Positions 41,508 to 50,853 of a stretch of 64,000 nucleotides of DNA are shown here, in pieces (within the stretch, counting starts at the first letter, position 1; the number at the start of each line of letters is the position of its first letter). A program made the translations under genes and the position numbers. Under the pieces are notes generated by a model. It had not been told where the DNA came from. It was given only the letters and a program-made list of their open reading frames with translations, and did no database searches. Origin of the DNA: Dyadobacter chenwenxiniae (lineage in GTDB: Bacteria > Bacteroidota > Bacteroidia > Cytophagales > Spirosomataceae); contig NZ_CP094997.1 in the NCBI RefSeq assembly GCF_022869785.1, forward strand, positions 6,205,001 to 6,269,000. The letters are read 5' to 3'.

Positions 41508-42098
41508 TTATTTTGCCGCGAGTACATTTTTATCGGTTGGGACAAACTGGAATTTCAGCCCAAAGTCCTTTCCTTTTGAAACATCTTCCATATTAACCCT
41601 AACTGATTTTTTGTTCCAGGTGACCTGATTTGGTTCTTCCTTAGGAGCGTCGTAACGCTTTGTAAAATAATTTTTTCCAGCATTCCAGAGCTGCTTTGTG
41701 GCTTCGGGACTGTTCAGATAAACATCTATAGTAATCCTGTTTACCTTTTTATCCGGCGTCAGAAAATATTGAACATCAATGGTTTCCAGTTGCGGCGTTT
41801 CTGCCGTGTATCCCAGATGATCTGCTGTTTCTTCAAACATCTCGAAATTTTCGGAGGCCTTGATTTTACTTACCGGATCGCCAAAAGAAATGCCTCGAAG
41901 TACGGTTCCTTCCGCTTGCTCCGCTCCAAGGATTGTTGTCAGCAAAGCCGATTGGTCGCTATTCAGCTCGTTCGTGGCTGGCGTTTCAACAGCCGGGGAG
42001 TCGGCTGCTGCTTCTGTTTTTTCGTTCGTTTTGGTGTCACACCCTGAGATTGCTAGCGCAAAAATGAAGATGGCAAGCCCGGTTTTAAAACGTTTCAT
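41508..42098 (-). CDS. Lipoprotein of unknown function
   Basis: A 196-residue lipoprotein. The ATG at 42098 starts MKRFKTGLAIFIFALAISGC with the lipobox ISGC; the frame extends seven codons further to 42119 but without improving the signal. An acidic linker (NEKTEAAADSPAVETPA) is followed by a folded domain with LRGISFGDPVSKIKASENFE and VNRITIDVYLNSPEATKQLW. I recognise no family. It is four bases from the cyclophilin gene and probably in one operon with it. Confidence 0.72.
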   Translation of the reverse strand: MKRFKTGLAIFIFALAISGCDTKTNEKTEAAADSPAVETPATNELNSDQSALLTTILGAEQAEGTVLRGISFGDPVSKIKASENFEMFEETADHLGYTAETPQLETIDVQYFLTPDKKVNRITIDVYLNSPEATKQLWNAGKNYFTKRYDAPKEEPNQVTWNKKSVRVNMEDVSKGKDFGLKFQFVPTDKNVLAAK

Positions 42099-42217
42099 GC
42101 GTGTAGAGGTTTTTTTCACTCGGTTTTAGTATTAATGTTACAATAGTTATGCCTTTCAATTCCAAAAGGGCTATTAAATGTGCAATGTAGCCATATTTGC
42201 CTGTTTTGAAAATGATT

Positions 42218-43642
42218 TTAAAATTCGCGGGAAACGTTGAAAAAGAATCTTCGCTCTCCTTTTCCGTTTAAAGTGAGGTTGAATCTGGCCAATATATTGT
42301 AAAATGTAACAATATCCAGTCCGGCGCCTGCACCATATAACATGGAGTTCCCCAGCCTGGTGTTACTGAACTCGGGATAACTGTTTTTAACATAACCAGC
42401 ATCCGCAAAAGTGTTGATGTATGCGGCCAGCGGAAGCGTGTTGAACTGCTTGACCGGGATAAAAGGGAAATGTTTCTGGACTGAGAAGAGCTTGTATTTC
42501 AATTCATTTTTAAGCAATGCATAATCTTGTCCGTCAACTACATAAAGCTCGTAACCACGCACCAGATCATTTCTGTAACCCAGGCCAACCGTCTGCAGAT
42601 AAGGCTGGCGCTTTGGCAGCGAAACCCTTCCCCGGACGCCCGTATTGAAATACCATCTTTTAGAAATAGGAATGTATTTTCGGTAGGAACCGTAAAAGTA
42701 GGTCATATTCACATCGTCCGTCGGTAGTAAGCCGATTTTGGAAAGCTGTAGTGCAAGGCTTTGTCCGCGCAATGCATACTGAACATTATCCCGTTTATCA
42801 TAACTGAATGTGTAAGTCAGCTGGAAATAGTGCTGAATTGATCTTCCATTGAGCAGATAATTGGGATTAAGGGTCGCAATGGTGTCCGAAATCTTGCTAT
42901 AACTCCACCGCAGGTCGGCTGTGTGGAATGTGTAATATTTGTTTCGACGGCTAATACTTACGTAGGAGTAGAACCTTTCGCGGTTAATATCTTCGCTGTT
43001 AAAATATTGCAACTTATCCCGCCATGTTCTGAAAGCCGTTGTTTTATTTACAGAATAGGAAGAACCAATCGTTATGCCGGTTTTCTGAGCCTTATCAATG
43101 TAAGGCAGTGTATAAGCGACTTCGAATTTTGGAATAAACCCAAATTCAGCCAAAAAACGCAGCTTATCGGCCCGGCCGGTCACATTGCCATAACTCATGT
43201 AAACGCCGTAAGTGGTCCGGGACAGGTCGCGTTTTCGTTCATACCACCATTCATTAAAATTCCGGTCTGCCAGCTGGAAAACGGGGACAATAATGAGATA
43301 CCAACGTTCCTTCACCACAATGCTAATGTCGGTCCGGACAGAATCAGGGTTGCTTTTGGGTATAAGATCTACGGTAATAAAAAGATTGGTGTTGACAATT
43401 TTCCTGCGGTCGATTTCGAGGGTTTCGGCAATAGAAGCTGCACTTAGCGTGTCGCCGGTTTTTACCGCCATTTCCCGCAAGATAATGTCGGCCCTTGTCC
43501 GGTGATTTCCTTCAACTAAAATGTCGCCCACCACGATTTTCCCAGCTGTGTCTATTGCAACTGTCTGCGCGTAAGCGGTTTGGAAAAAAAGTAATACGAA
43601 TAGCGGAAAGTATATCTTCTTATAATGTCTTTTCAGGTTCAT
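42218..43642 (-). CDS. BamA/TamA-family outer-membrane protein
   Basis: A 474-residue outer-membrane beta-barrel protein of the Omp85 superfamily. Signal peptide FPLFVLLFFQTAYAQ is followed by one POTRA-like domain (GDILVEGNHRTRADIILREM to SIVVKERWYLIIV). A 16-strand-type barrel with alternating aromatic strands follows, with GLGYRNDLVRGYELYVVDGQ (the conserved VRGYE-type motif of the barrel) and a C-terminal strand ending FNVSREF. Only one POTRA and the small size make it an accessory Omp85 protein rather than BamA itself. Its partner is unknown. Confidence 0.82.
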   Translation of the reverse strand: MNLKRHYKKIYFPLFVLLFFQTAYAQTVAIDTAGKIVVGDILVEGNHRTRADIILREMAVKTGDTLSAASIAETLEIDRRKIVNTNLFITVDLIPKSNPDSVRTDISIVVKERWYLIIVPVFQLADRNFNEWWYERKRDLSRTTYGVYMSYGNVTGRADKLRFLAEFGFIPKFEVAYTLPYIDKAQKTGITIGSSYSVNKTTAFRTWRDKLQYFNSEDINRERFYSYVSISRRNKYYTFHTADLRWSYSKISDTIATLNPNYLLNGRSIQHYFQLTYTFSYDKRDNVQYALRGQSLALQLSKIGLLPTDDVNMTYFYGSYRKYIPISKRWYFNTGVRGRVSLPKRQPYLQTVGLGYRNDLVRGYELYVVDGQDYALLKNELKYKLFSVQKHFPFIPVKQFNTLPLAAYINTFADAGYVKNSYPEFSNTRLGNSMLYGAGAGLDIVTFYNILARFNLTLNGKGERRFFFNVSREF

Positions 43643-43814
43643 TCGTCACTGCCAGGTTTCGTCATAAAAACGATACTTTCCTTGAATATGGTGAAATTTT
43701 GGTAAAAATAAGGTTATCTAAATTGACATCGCTGCGCATTTAAAAAAACATATAATAGAGATAGTCTTTTCGCAAACACAGCGAGTATCCTACAAAGACT
43801 TAACAGCTACAACT

Positions 43815-44033
43815 ATGTCACTTTCCCGGGCTGAAACCTTGATTAATAAACTGATCAGTAACAAACTCACCGGGCAAGAACTGTCCGAGCTGCTGGAAGG
43901 CATTAACAGTGAAAAGGACCAGCAAAAGTATTCAGATGCGCTGGAAATTTATTTCGATTATCTGCTGAGGCAGAATCAGCCCAACGGCCATAGTGAAAAC
44001 GGGCATTCGAAAGGCGAAAATAACAGTACTTAA
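43815..44033 (+). CDS. Small unknown protein upstream of SusC
   Basis: A 72-residue protein starting MSLSRAETLINKLISNKLTG and continuing QELSELLEGINSEKDQQ, with a polar His/Asn/Gly tail (NGHSENGHSKGENN). The helical N-terminus resembles the first helices of FecR-type anti-sigma factors that often precede SusC genes, but the transmembrane segment and FecR domain are missing. It might be a remnant or a small cytoplasmic regulator. It lies 100 bases before the SusC start in the same direction. Confidence 0.55.
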   Translation: MSLSRAETLINKLISNKLTGQELSELLEGINSEKDQQKYSDALEIYFDYLLRQNQPNGHSENGHSKGENNST

Positions 44034-44133
44034 ACAAACTTGCTTGGTATGTAACTCAAAACTCCCTTTAATATCTACTATATCTATTTCTCCTGTATCA
44101 TGACCAATGACAATCACCTAAAATTTGAAGATT

Positions 44134-47100
44134 ATGGATCCAATCTCTATTATTAGTATGCGACGGGTATTCTGGTGTTTGCTCGCAACGCTGCTTTTTA
44201 CCCTGACGGAAGTATCCGTACTGGCCGGTAAAAAACCTGAAAATGCCAGGCTCGGCCAGTCCGTTGCCCGAATCCGCGGAACAGTGACGTCCGCTGTGGA
44301 TGGGGCAGTTATACCGGGTGTAAACGTGCTGGTAAAAGGAACCCAGCTGGGAACGACCACCGACGCCGCCGGGAAATATGACATTGATGTTGACGGCAAT
44401 GACGCAGTCCTCGTTTTTTCCTACATTGGGTTCAACACAACCGAAGTGACTGTTCAGGGAAAAAGTGTGATCGACGTTGTAATGGAAGAGAATGTGGCGA
44501 CTTTGCAGGAAGCAGTTGTCACGGCCCTCGGCATAAAAAGGGAAACACGCTCGCTGGGATATAATGTTGGTAAAGTAGAAGGTAAGGACATTGCCAATGT
44601 TGCCAATGAAAACGTGCTTACTTCCCTGTCAGGGCGCGTTTCTGGGGTGTCTATTAACCAAACCAGCGGTATTGGTTCGTCGATCAGCATTGTGATCAGG
44701 GGAGCAGCATCCTTGAAAAACAATCAGCCATTGTTTGTGGTGGACGGTGTGCCCATAGCCAACAGCCTTGCCAACGTGAGCGAGAAAGGAAGCGGTAACA
44801 AAGTCGATTATGGTAATGCGATCTCAGACATTAACCCCGACGATATTGAAAGCATGTCGGTTTTGAAAGGACCTAGCGCGGCAGCACTCTATGGCTCCAG
44901 AGCCGGTAACGGGGTTATTCTGATCACGACCAAATCGGGAAAAAAAGGGAAAGGACTGGGCGTTTCGTTCTCTACTTCCAATGTCTTTGAAAAACCTTAT
45001 AGATATCTGGATCTGCATTATAAGTACGCCAACGGTGAAAGACCATTCCAATTGGACGAGTCATCGGCATACTGGGGAGGGTTACCACTGGATGCGGGAA
45101 ACAAAGAAGTACAATGGAACAGCCCGCTGGATGAAAAGGGTAATCCAATCCCTACGGAGCTGAGATCTTATAAAGACAACATGAAGAATTTTCTTCAGAC
45201 GGGGATTACGTCAACGAACAACCTGACCGTTTCCGGTTCTACGGATAAGTCGACATACCGCGTTTCGTACAATAATATGATCAACCGCGGACTGATCCCT
45301 AACTCGGACCTCTATCGGAATGGGTTGTCGCTTGCGGGGACATTTGATATGGCTAAAAATCTGAAATTGAGCACCAATATCAATTTCGTCCGTTCCAGCT
45401 CAAACAGCCGCCCGCAAACTTCAGAAAGAGACGGTAACCCATTGCAAGCCGTATATTATTCTCCCAGCTATAATATTGAGGATCTGAAAGGTGTCTGGAA
45501 ACCGGGTTTGGAAGAAATCGAACAGATGACCGTCGCAAAAGGTGAGACGGACAACCCATATTTCCTTGCCAAACATTTGACCAATGCGTATACACGTGAT
45601 CGTTTGTATGGGAATATCAAATTGGACTGGACAATCGCCCCGGGTCTGACCGCCTTTGCACGTTACTCACATGATATGTATGATGAAGACCGCGAGACCA
45701 AAATTCCATGGAGCTACAAGAGCATGGCGAAAGGCGGTTATTATCTTGAAAATATCGGCCGGAATGAAAGCAATGCAGATTTCCTTATTACTAAGACCAT
45801 TAAGGCAAGCGATTTTGACATAAGCATTTCGGGTGGTGGTAACATCATGCAGCAACATGGAAACAGCTCAAACCTGGGCGGCAGAGACCTTTCCGTGCCG
45901 GGATTGTATAACATTTCAAATATTCCTGTCGGTAACAGGATCGTAGGAAACGGCAGTTACAAGAAAGCCATATACAGTTTGTATGCATTGAGCTCTATAG
46001 GTTTCAAAAATCAGCTTTATCTCGATTTGACGGCGCGTAACGACTGGTCAAGCACACTTCCTGAGAGCAACCGCTCTTATTTCTATCCGTCGGCATCATT
46101 GAGCTGGTTGGCAAGCACTACATTTAATATGCCATCGGCCGTTTCGTTACTGAAATTCCGCGGAGGCTGGGCGCAGGTGGGTAATGATACTGATCCTTAT
46201 CAGTTGTATCCCAACCTTGGAACCGGAAACTGGGGCGACCTCGTAACGGTCAACCTGGGTGACAATTTGCTTAACCCAACCTTATTGCCTGAAATCGCGA
46301 CCTCAACAGAAGGAGGGATTGACCTGAATCTGTTCAATAACCGATTGAGATTCGATATTACATATTATGACAGGGCTAATACAAACCAGATTTTCAGTGT
46401 TCCTATGGCGCCGTCAACCGGTTATGCCAGCAAGAACATTAATGCTGGAAAGCTGGTAAGCCGTGGTTGGGAAATTGGTTTGGGTGGAACCCCTATCAGT
46501 AACAGAAACGGATGGAGCGTCGATTTGAATGCTAATTTCAGCCGCAACCGCGTTACGGTGAAAGAATTAGCTCCCAACTTTCCTTATTTTGAACAATGGG
46601 GAGAAAACGGAGCGGGCGCTTACACTTTTGTAGGGGAGCAAATCGGTAATATGTACAGCCGCGGATTCGCGACAGTTACAGATGAAAACTCGCCTTACTA
46701 TCGCTGGCCTATCATCGCTTATGATGGTGAAGGCGGTGATATGGATTGGCAATCGCTCGGCGGCCGCGAAAACAATGTGAAGGTCGGTAACTACAACCCA
46801 GACTTCCTCGTAGGCGGACAGGCAACTATTACCTACAAAAGGTTATCACTCGGATTAAGTTTCGACTGGCGAAAAGGCGGCGAATTTATGTCGTTTACAT
46901 ATCGTTACGGAGAATCCGACTGGAAATCGCAACGTCAGATCGACAACCTGATCCCGGGAAGTCAATATACGCCGGATGAACTGGTTGCATTATTGAAATC
47001 GGATCCTGAAAAATATATTATTCCGCAAAACGGCAATTTTCCACGCGTAGGAGGGCACACGGCGGCAACCGGCGGTTTCGGACCGGATGGGGACGGAGCA

Positions 47101-47478
47101 TTTATTCCGGGTGTGTGGCAGGATGAAGCGGGTAATTACCATGAATGGCTGGGCGGAACAGGAACAAAATATCTGCCGATCACCGCAGTGTATCCATGGA
47201 GCTTCAACCAGCAGGTTACATTTGACGCGTCATTTGTAAAATTGCGGGAAGTAACATTGTCATACAAAATACCAAACCTTTTCGGTGTGGTGCGGAATGC
47301 CAACCTGTCGTTGTACACCAGAAATATCATGTTGTGGACCGCTTCAAAAATCGGAATCGATCCTGAGCGTGCCTTCTGGGCTGATCCAAACAAAGGCGGG
47401 TTCCGTCAGGGAATTGAAAGACAAAATGTTATGCCGTGGACAATCCCATTTGGATTTAAGCTGAACTTCGATTTCTGA
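44134..47478 (+). CDS. SusC/RagA-family TonB-dependent outer-membrane transporter
   Basis: An 1114-residue TonB-linked receptor that imports oligomeric nutrients with its SusD partner. ATG at 44134 is chosen over an in-frame TTG at 44125; a later Met (44158) directly precedes the signal RRVFWCLLATLLF. An N-terminal carboxypeptidase-regulatory domain (IRGTVTSAVDGAVIPGVNVL, GKYDIDV, VFSYIGF) is followed by a TonB-box-like segment (ATLQEAVVTALGIKRET). The plug has IRGAASLKNNQPLFVVDGVP and SMSVLKGPSAAALYGSRAGN with GVILITTKSG. A long barrel ends in FGFKLNFDF. There is no neighbouring sigma/anti-sigma pair and no glycoside hydrolase in the window, so the substrate is not indicated. Confidence 0.93.
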   Translation: MDPISIISMRRVFWCLLATLLFTLTEVSVLAGKKPENARLGQSVARIRGTVTSAVDGAVIPGVNVLVKGTQLGTTTDAAGKYDIDVDGNDAVLVFSYIGFNTTEVTVQGKSVIDVVMEENVATLQEAVVTALGIKRETRSLGYNVGKVEGKDIANVANENVLTSLSGRVSGVSINQTSGIGSSISIVIRGAASLKNNQPLFVVDGVPIANSLANVSEKGSGNKVDYGNAISDINPDDIESMSVLKGPSAAALYGSRAGNGVILITTKSGKKGKGLGVSFSTSNVFEKPYRYLDLHYKYANGERPFQLDESSAYWGGLPLDAGNKEVQWNSPLDEKGNPIPTELRSYKDNMKNFLQTGITSTNNLTVSGSTDKSTYRVSYNNMINRGLIPNSDLYRNGLSLAGTFDMAKNLKLSTNINFVRSSSNSRPQTSERDGNPLQAVYYSPSYNIEDLKGVWKPGLEEIEQMTVAKGETDNPYFLAKHLTNAYTRDRLYGNIKLDWTIAPGLTAFARYSHDMYDEDRETKIPWSYKSMAKGGYYLENIGRNESNADFLITKTIKASDFDISISGGGNIMQQHGNSSNLGGRDLSVPGLYNISNIPVGNRIVGNGSYKKAIYSLYALSSIGFKNQLYLDLTARNDWSSTLPESNRSYFYPSASLSWLASTTFNMPSAVSLLKFRGGWAQVGNDTDPYQLYPNLGTGNWGDLVTVNLGDNLLNPTLLPEIATSTEGGIDLNLFNNRLRFDITYYDRANTNQIFSVPMAPSTGYASKNINAGKLVSRGWEIGLGGTPISNRNGWSVDLNANFSRNRVTVKELAPNFPYFEQWGENGAGAYTFVGEQIGNMYSRGFATVTDENSPYYRWPIIAYDGEGGDMDWQSLGGRENNVKVGNYNPDFLVGGQATITYKRLSLGLSFDWRKGGEFMSFTYRYGESDWKSQRQIDNLIPGSQYTPDELVALLKSDPEKYIIPQNGNFPRVGGHTAATGGFGPDGDGAFIPGVWQDEAGNYHEWLGGTGTKYLPITAVYPWSFNQQVTFDASFVKLREVTLSYKIPNLFGVVRNANLSLYTRNIMLWTASKIGIDPERAFWADPNKGGFRQGIERQNVMPWTIPFGFKLNFDF

Positions 47479-47526
47479 TCGTGCAACTGAAAATGCTTTT
47501 GCTAATCATACTTTAAATATAAAGCA

Positions 47527-49248
47527 ATGAAGATTTTAAAATATATTCCCGGTCTTGTTTTCATGCTTTCGCTGCTGGTCGTAACTTCTTGTAAGGAAGA
47601 CCTGACGGAGATCAATGAAAACCCAAATGGTGTTGATCCAAACAGCGCCAATCCAAACCTGATAATGCCCACCGTCATGACGGGCGTTGCCAACCAATAT
47701 GTAAAGTTGGGCTACGGCAAAATTGCGGGCGTAATACAGCACACCCAGGAAGATGCCTGGAAAGATGGCTTCAATGACTACAACTGGAACGAAGAAGACG
47801 ACGAATGGAAGGCCTGGTATGGATTTCTGAGAAACAATAACCTGCTTCACAAAAGAGCCGTTGAGACCAAGGTCAAATTTCATGAAGGTGTTGCATTAAC
47901 GATGCGAGCATTCATCTTCGGGACTATTTCCGATCTCTGGGGCGACGCACCCTACACCGAGGCACTGAAAGGGGACGAGGGAACAATGCTTCCGAAATTC
48001 GATAGTCAGGAAGTGATCTACAAAGGGATCATTGAAGATTTGAAGGCTGCCTCAGCTACTTTCGCGGCATCAGGTGATGAAAGAGATGCGCCTGCTTATG
48101 ATGTGTTTTATAATGGAAATGCGCTGAAATGGCAAAAATTTGCGAACACATTGCTGCTTCGCTACTATATGCGTATTTCAAGCAAGCTGCCTGACATTGC
48201 CAAACCAGGAATTGAAGCGGTTTATGCATCCGGAATTTATTTCAAAGATGCCAGCGATGATGCAGTAATGGATTACATCGGCACAGACAAAGACAATTCA
48301 TGGCCAAATGCAACCGCATATGATGTCAGCGAATCTAACTGGAGAAGGAGAAGACCGGCATCAACATTGATAAGCAACCTGGTAACCAACCAGGACCCTC
48401 GTTTGAAAGTTTGGTTCTTACCGGTTCACGTGCGTTGGGTGGCAGATCCGACATTGGCCAAAGGAATGGATGAGTTCATTCGTGAGGATGGCAAAATCCT
48501 TACCGGTGTGAAATCATTTACTGAGCAGGAATTAAGGGCGAAAATCGCTGCGGGGCACAAATACACGCGTCATTTCAACCCTAACACCTACAAGCCCAGC
48601 CGTCCTGAACAATTTAACGGGCCGCTAAATACTGGCGAGTACGTGGGCGTTCCGCCCGGGATGATCGATCCGACCTATTTTAACGAAAATCCTACAACGG
48701 GTCAGCAAGTGCAGAATCAGCATGCATCGCAACTGAGCTACACTTATCAAGGAAATAAAGGAGGAATTTTGAAAGCAAGATTGGCTTCGGCTGCTGAAAC
48801 ATCCTTTATTCTGGCGGAAGCCGCACAGAAAGGTTGGGCGGCCGGTGATGCCGCTGCGCATTACAATAATGGCATTAAGCAATCATTGCAAACCTGGGGT
48901 GTAGCGGATGCGTACAACGCATTTATCAAACAAAAAGGCGTTGCTTACAATGGCACACAAGCGCAAATCATCGAACAAAAATGGATTGCAAGCTGGACTG
49001 CGGCCACGGAAGGTTGGTTTGACTATCGCAGGACGGGTTTACCAAAGCTTGTTCCCGGCGTAGCGCCTGTTTCCCGTGCATTGCCAGTACGCTTTATTTA
49101 CAGTAACAATGAACTGAACAACAATGGCGAGAGCGTGAGAAGTGCCATTGAAAGACTGGAGGAAACCAGGTTTTCAGGGCCGCGCAAGAAAAACAGCCAA
49201 TGGTCAAAACCATGGCTGGTGCAAGGCACAGGAAAACCCTGGGAATAA
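47527..49248 (+). CDS. SusD/RagB-family nutrient-binding lipoprotein
   Basis: A 573-residue outer-membrane lipoprotein that caps SusC. The signal MKILKYIPGLVFMLSLLVVT ends in the lipobox TSC. The SusD-like_2 type helical fold is seen in LTEINENPNGVDPN, LTMRAFIFGTISDLWGDAPY, WQKFANTLLLRYYMRIS, FILAEAAQKGW and IIEQKWIASWTAATEGWFDY. It starts 48 bases after the SusC stop in the same operon. A strong terminator follows (49291-49348). A preference for peptide or sugar cannot be decided from sequence. Confidence 0.92.
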   Translation: MKILKYIPGLVFMLSLLVVTSCKEDLTEINENPNGVDPNSANPNLIMPTVMTGVANQYVKLGYGKIAGVIQHTQEDAWKDGFNDYNWNEEDDEWKAWYGFLRNNNLLHKRAVETKVKFHEGVALTMRAFIFGTISDLWGDAPYTEALKGDEGTMLPKFDSQEVIYKGIIEDLKAASATFAASGDERDAPAYDVFYNGNALKWQKFANTLLLRYYMRISSKLPDIAKPGIEAVYASGIYFKDASDDAVMDYIGTDKDNSWPNATAYDVSESNWRRRRPASTLISNLVTNQDPRLKVWFLPVHVRWVADPTLAKGMDEFIREDGKILTGVKSFTEQELRAKIAAGHKYTRHFNPNTYKPSRPEQFNGPLNTGEYVGVPPGMIDPTYFNENPTTGQQVQNQHASQLSYTYQGNKGGILKARLASAAETSFILAEAAQKGWAAGDAAAHYNNGIKQSLQTWGVADAYNAFIKQKGVAYNGTQAQIIEQKWIASWTAATEGWFDYRRTGLPKLVPGVAPVSRALPVRFIYSNNELNNNGESVRSAIERLEETRFSGPRKKNSQWSKPWLVQGTGKPWE

Positions 49249-49290
49249 ACCGGCAGGCAGTTTTGGATTTGCTCAATAGCCCGGAGTGAT

Positions 49291-49348
49291 AAAACCGCAA
49301 TAAGTAAAAGGAATGCAGTACTGCGCCTTTTACCTTATTGCGGTTTTT
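49291..49348. terminator. Bidirectional terminator after susD
   Basis: AAAACCGCAATAAGTAAAAGG (a 21-base arm at 49291-49311) pairs with the segment 49326-49347 with a single bulged C, followed by T. It separates susD from the convergent membrane protein gene. Confidence 0.82.
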
Positions 49349-49408
49349 GTATAATGGAGTCCGACGGGAATTACACTTTGTTAAGACATGAAGACTACTT
49401 TTTGCGCA

Positions 49409-50695
49409 TCAAAACCTCCTTTGTGCCCCATGTAGTTCACCGTGAGAAGATACTGCTATGGCCGTCAGAATAGCTAGAAAAGCCAGCAAGAACAGGAAAT
49501 TAACAAACCAGCGCTCATAATTTAAGCCGCGTTCACTAAAATGAGGCTTATGGCTGCCGATGAGCGACATAATGATGATGACATTGACGATATATAAGTA
49601 TTGCTCAATGCGATAAAAGCTTAGAAAGGACATCGTAACCAGGATGCTGAACGTCACGTACAAGCCTAAGTAACCCAAGAAAAAGTGGCTGACTTGTTTA
49701 TCAGTAAAAGAAAAATGGTTGCCGGGACGGATTCTGATGTATTTTCGATAAGAATATATTGCAAAATAAATGACCAGCAGCAAAGCAACTGACTGAGCAC
49801 GTCTTACCGTCCAAATGCCGTCACCAAATGGCTCTATTTCCTTGAGAATGCCAAGCAGGCGCTCAGTTCCGAAAGATTGTTCCCAAACCACGAATGGAAT
49901 GATTGCCGCTAAGATGAAAAAGGGAGCAATCGCTGCTTCCTTCCGGACGATAGTGGGCGTTGCAGGCCATGTTGATGTAAAAACACCGTAAGCCATGCCA
50001 ATCCCACCGAAAAAGCCAATTGAATATTCCATGACGTTCCAGAAATTGAATTTTAGCTCCGAGGCAGATCCCAATACTTGCAAGAAATTACCAAAGGCAA
50101 ATCCAAAGCCAGCGCCCAACCCTGCGAAAAGCGCCAGTCTGACCGCCTGGTAATATTTGTGCCGGAACATATACCAGAACATCGCGACCGCTATCCCGAA
50201 GCACGCGGCCCAGGCTTCCGAGCGTGGGGGTGTCATCAACCAGCCAAATTCCTCAATCAGCAAATAATAAAATATAATGGCGCCCGCCGTTAATTCCACG
50301 AGCAGTTGCGGCCATTTAACCGGCTCATCTTGCGTATCCGAAAGCATAATTCCGAAAAGGCCGCCTCCGATGAGTCCGAATAGCCCGCCAATCACAAAAA
50401 GCATTAACAGACCGTAATATACATTCCCAAAGTCAACGCCTCTTCCGTAACCTACCACAACACCATAACTGATAATGCCCCCGATACCCCAGCCCGCTGC
50501 CGAAGCAAGGGCGAGGTGAAAAGCTTTTGCATACCAGTCCTGGCGTTTGGCTAACAAAATAATGCAGAGACCACCGATCCCGCCTGCCCAGGCAGCTCCT
50601 TGTGCGTGTCCAAACTGTCCGCGAACAGCCCACGCCGTGCCGAGTGACATGCCTGTAATGAGTAAAGCACGAAATAGTTGTTGATTGTTCATCAT
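49409..50695 (-). CDS. Polytopic membrane protein of unknown function
   Basis: A 428-residue inner-membrane protein with about ten to eleven hydrophobic segments and no family I can name. Near the N-terminus are GTAWAVRGQFGHAQGAAWAG and several Gly-rich membrane helices (VIGGLFGLIGGGLFGIMLSD, FAGLGAGFGFAFGNFL). A segment SFGTERLLGILKEIEPFGDG lies between helices. Hydrophilic loops contain TRP and acidic residues but no catalytic signature. It is divergent from the DegT aminotransferase gene and convergent with susD; a link to sugar uptake is possible but unproven. Confidence 0.72.
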   Translation of the reverse strand: MMNNQQLFRALLITGMSLGTAWAVRGQFGHAQGAAWAGGIGGLCIILLAKRQDWYAKAFHLALASAAGWGIGGIISYGVVVGYGRGVDFGNVYYGLLMLFVIGGLFGLIGGGLFGIMLSDTQDEPVKWPQLLVELTAGAIIFYYLLIEEFGWLMTPPRSEAWAACFGIAVAMFWYMFRHKYYQAVRLALFAGLGAGFGFAFGNFLQVLGSASELKFNFWNVMEYSIGFFGGIGMAYGVFTSTWPATPTIVRKEAAIAPFFILAAIIPFVVWEQSFGTERLLGILKEIEPFGDGIWTVRRAQSVALLLVIYFAIYSYRKYIRIRPGNHFSFTDKQVSHFFLGYLGLYVTFSILVTMSFLSFYRIEQYLYIVNVIIIMSLIGSHKPHFSERGLNYERWFVNFLFLLAFLAILTAIAVSSHGELHGAQRRF

Positions 50696-50853
50696 GTATG
50701 TATGTGATTGAAATTGTGAGTGAAGTACTTTTTTTACTTAAAAATGGACTATAAAAGCAGGTCAGTGCTTGCCATAAGTAGCCTGAAAAACGTCTCGTTT
50801 AGTAATATCAAAGGTTGTACACACAAACGGATCTGATTTTGGAAAACACTGAA

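Noticed and set aside
48625..48882. Frames antisense to the SusC and SusD genes
   Set aside because: They are shadows within strongly supported genes.
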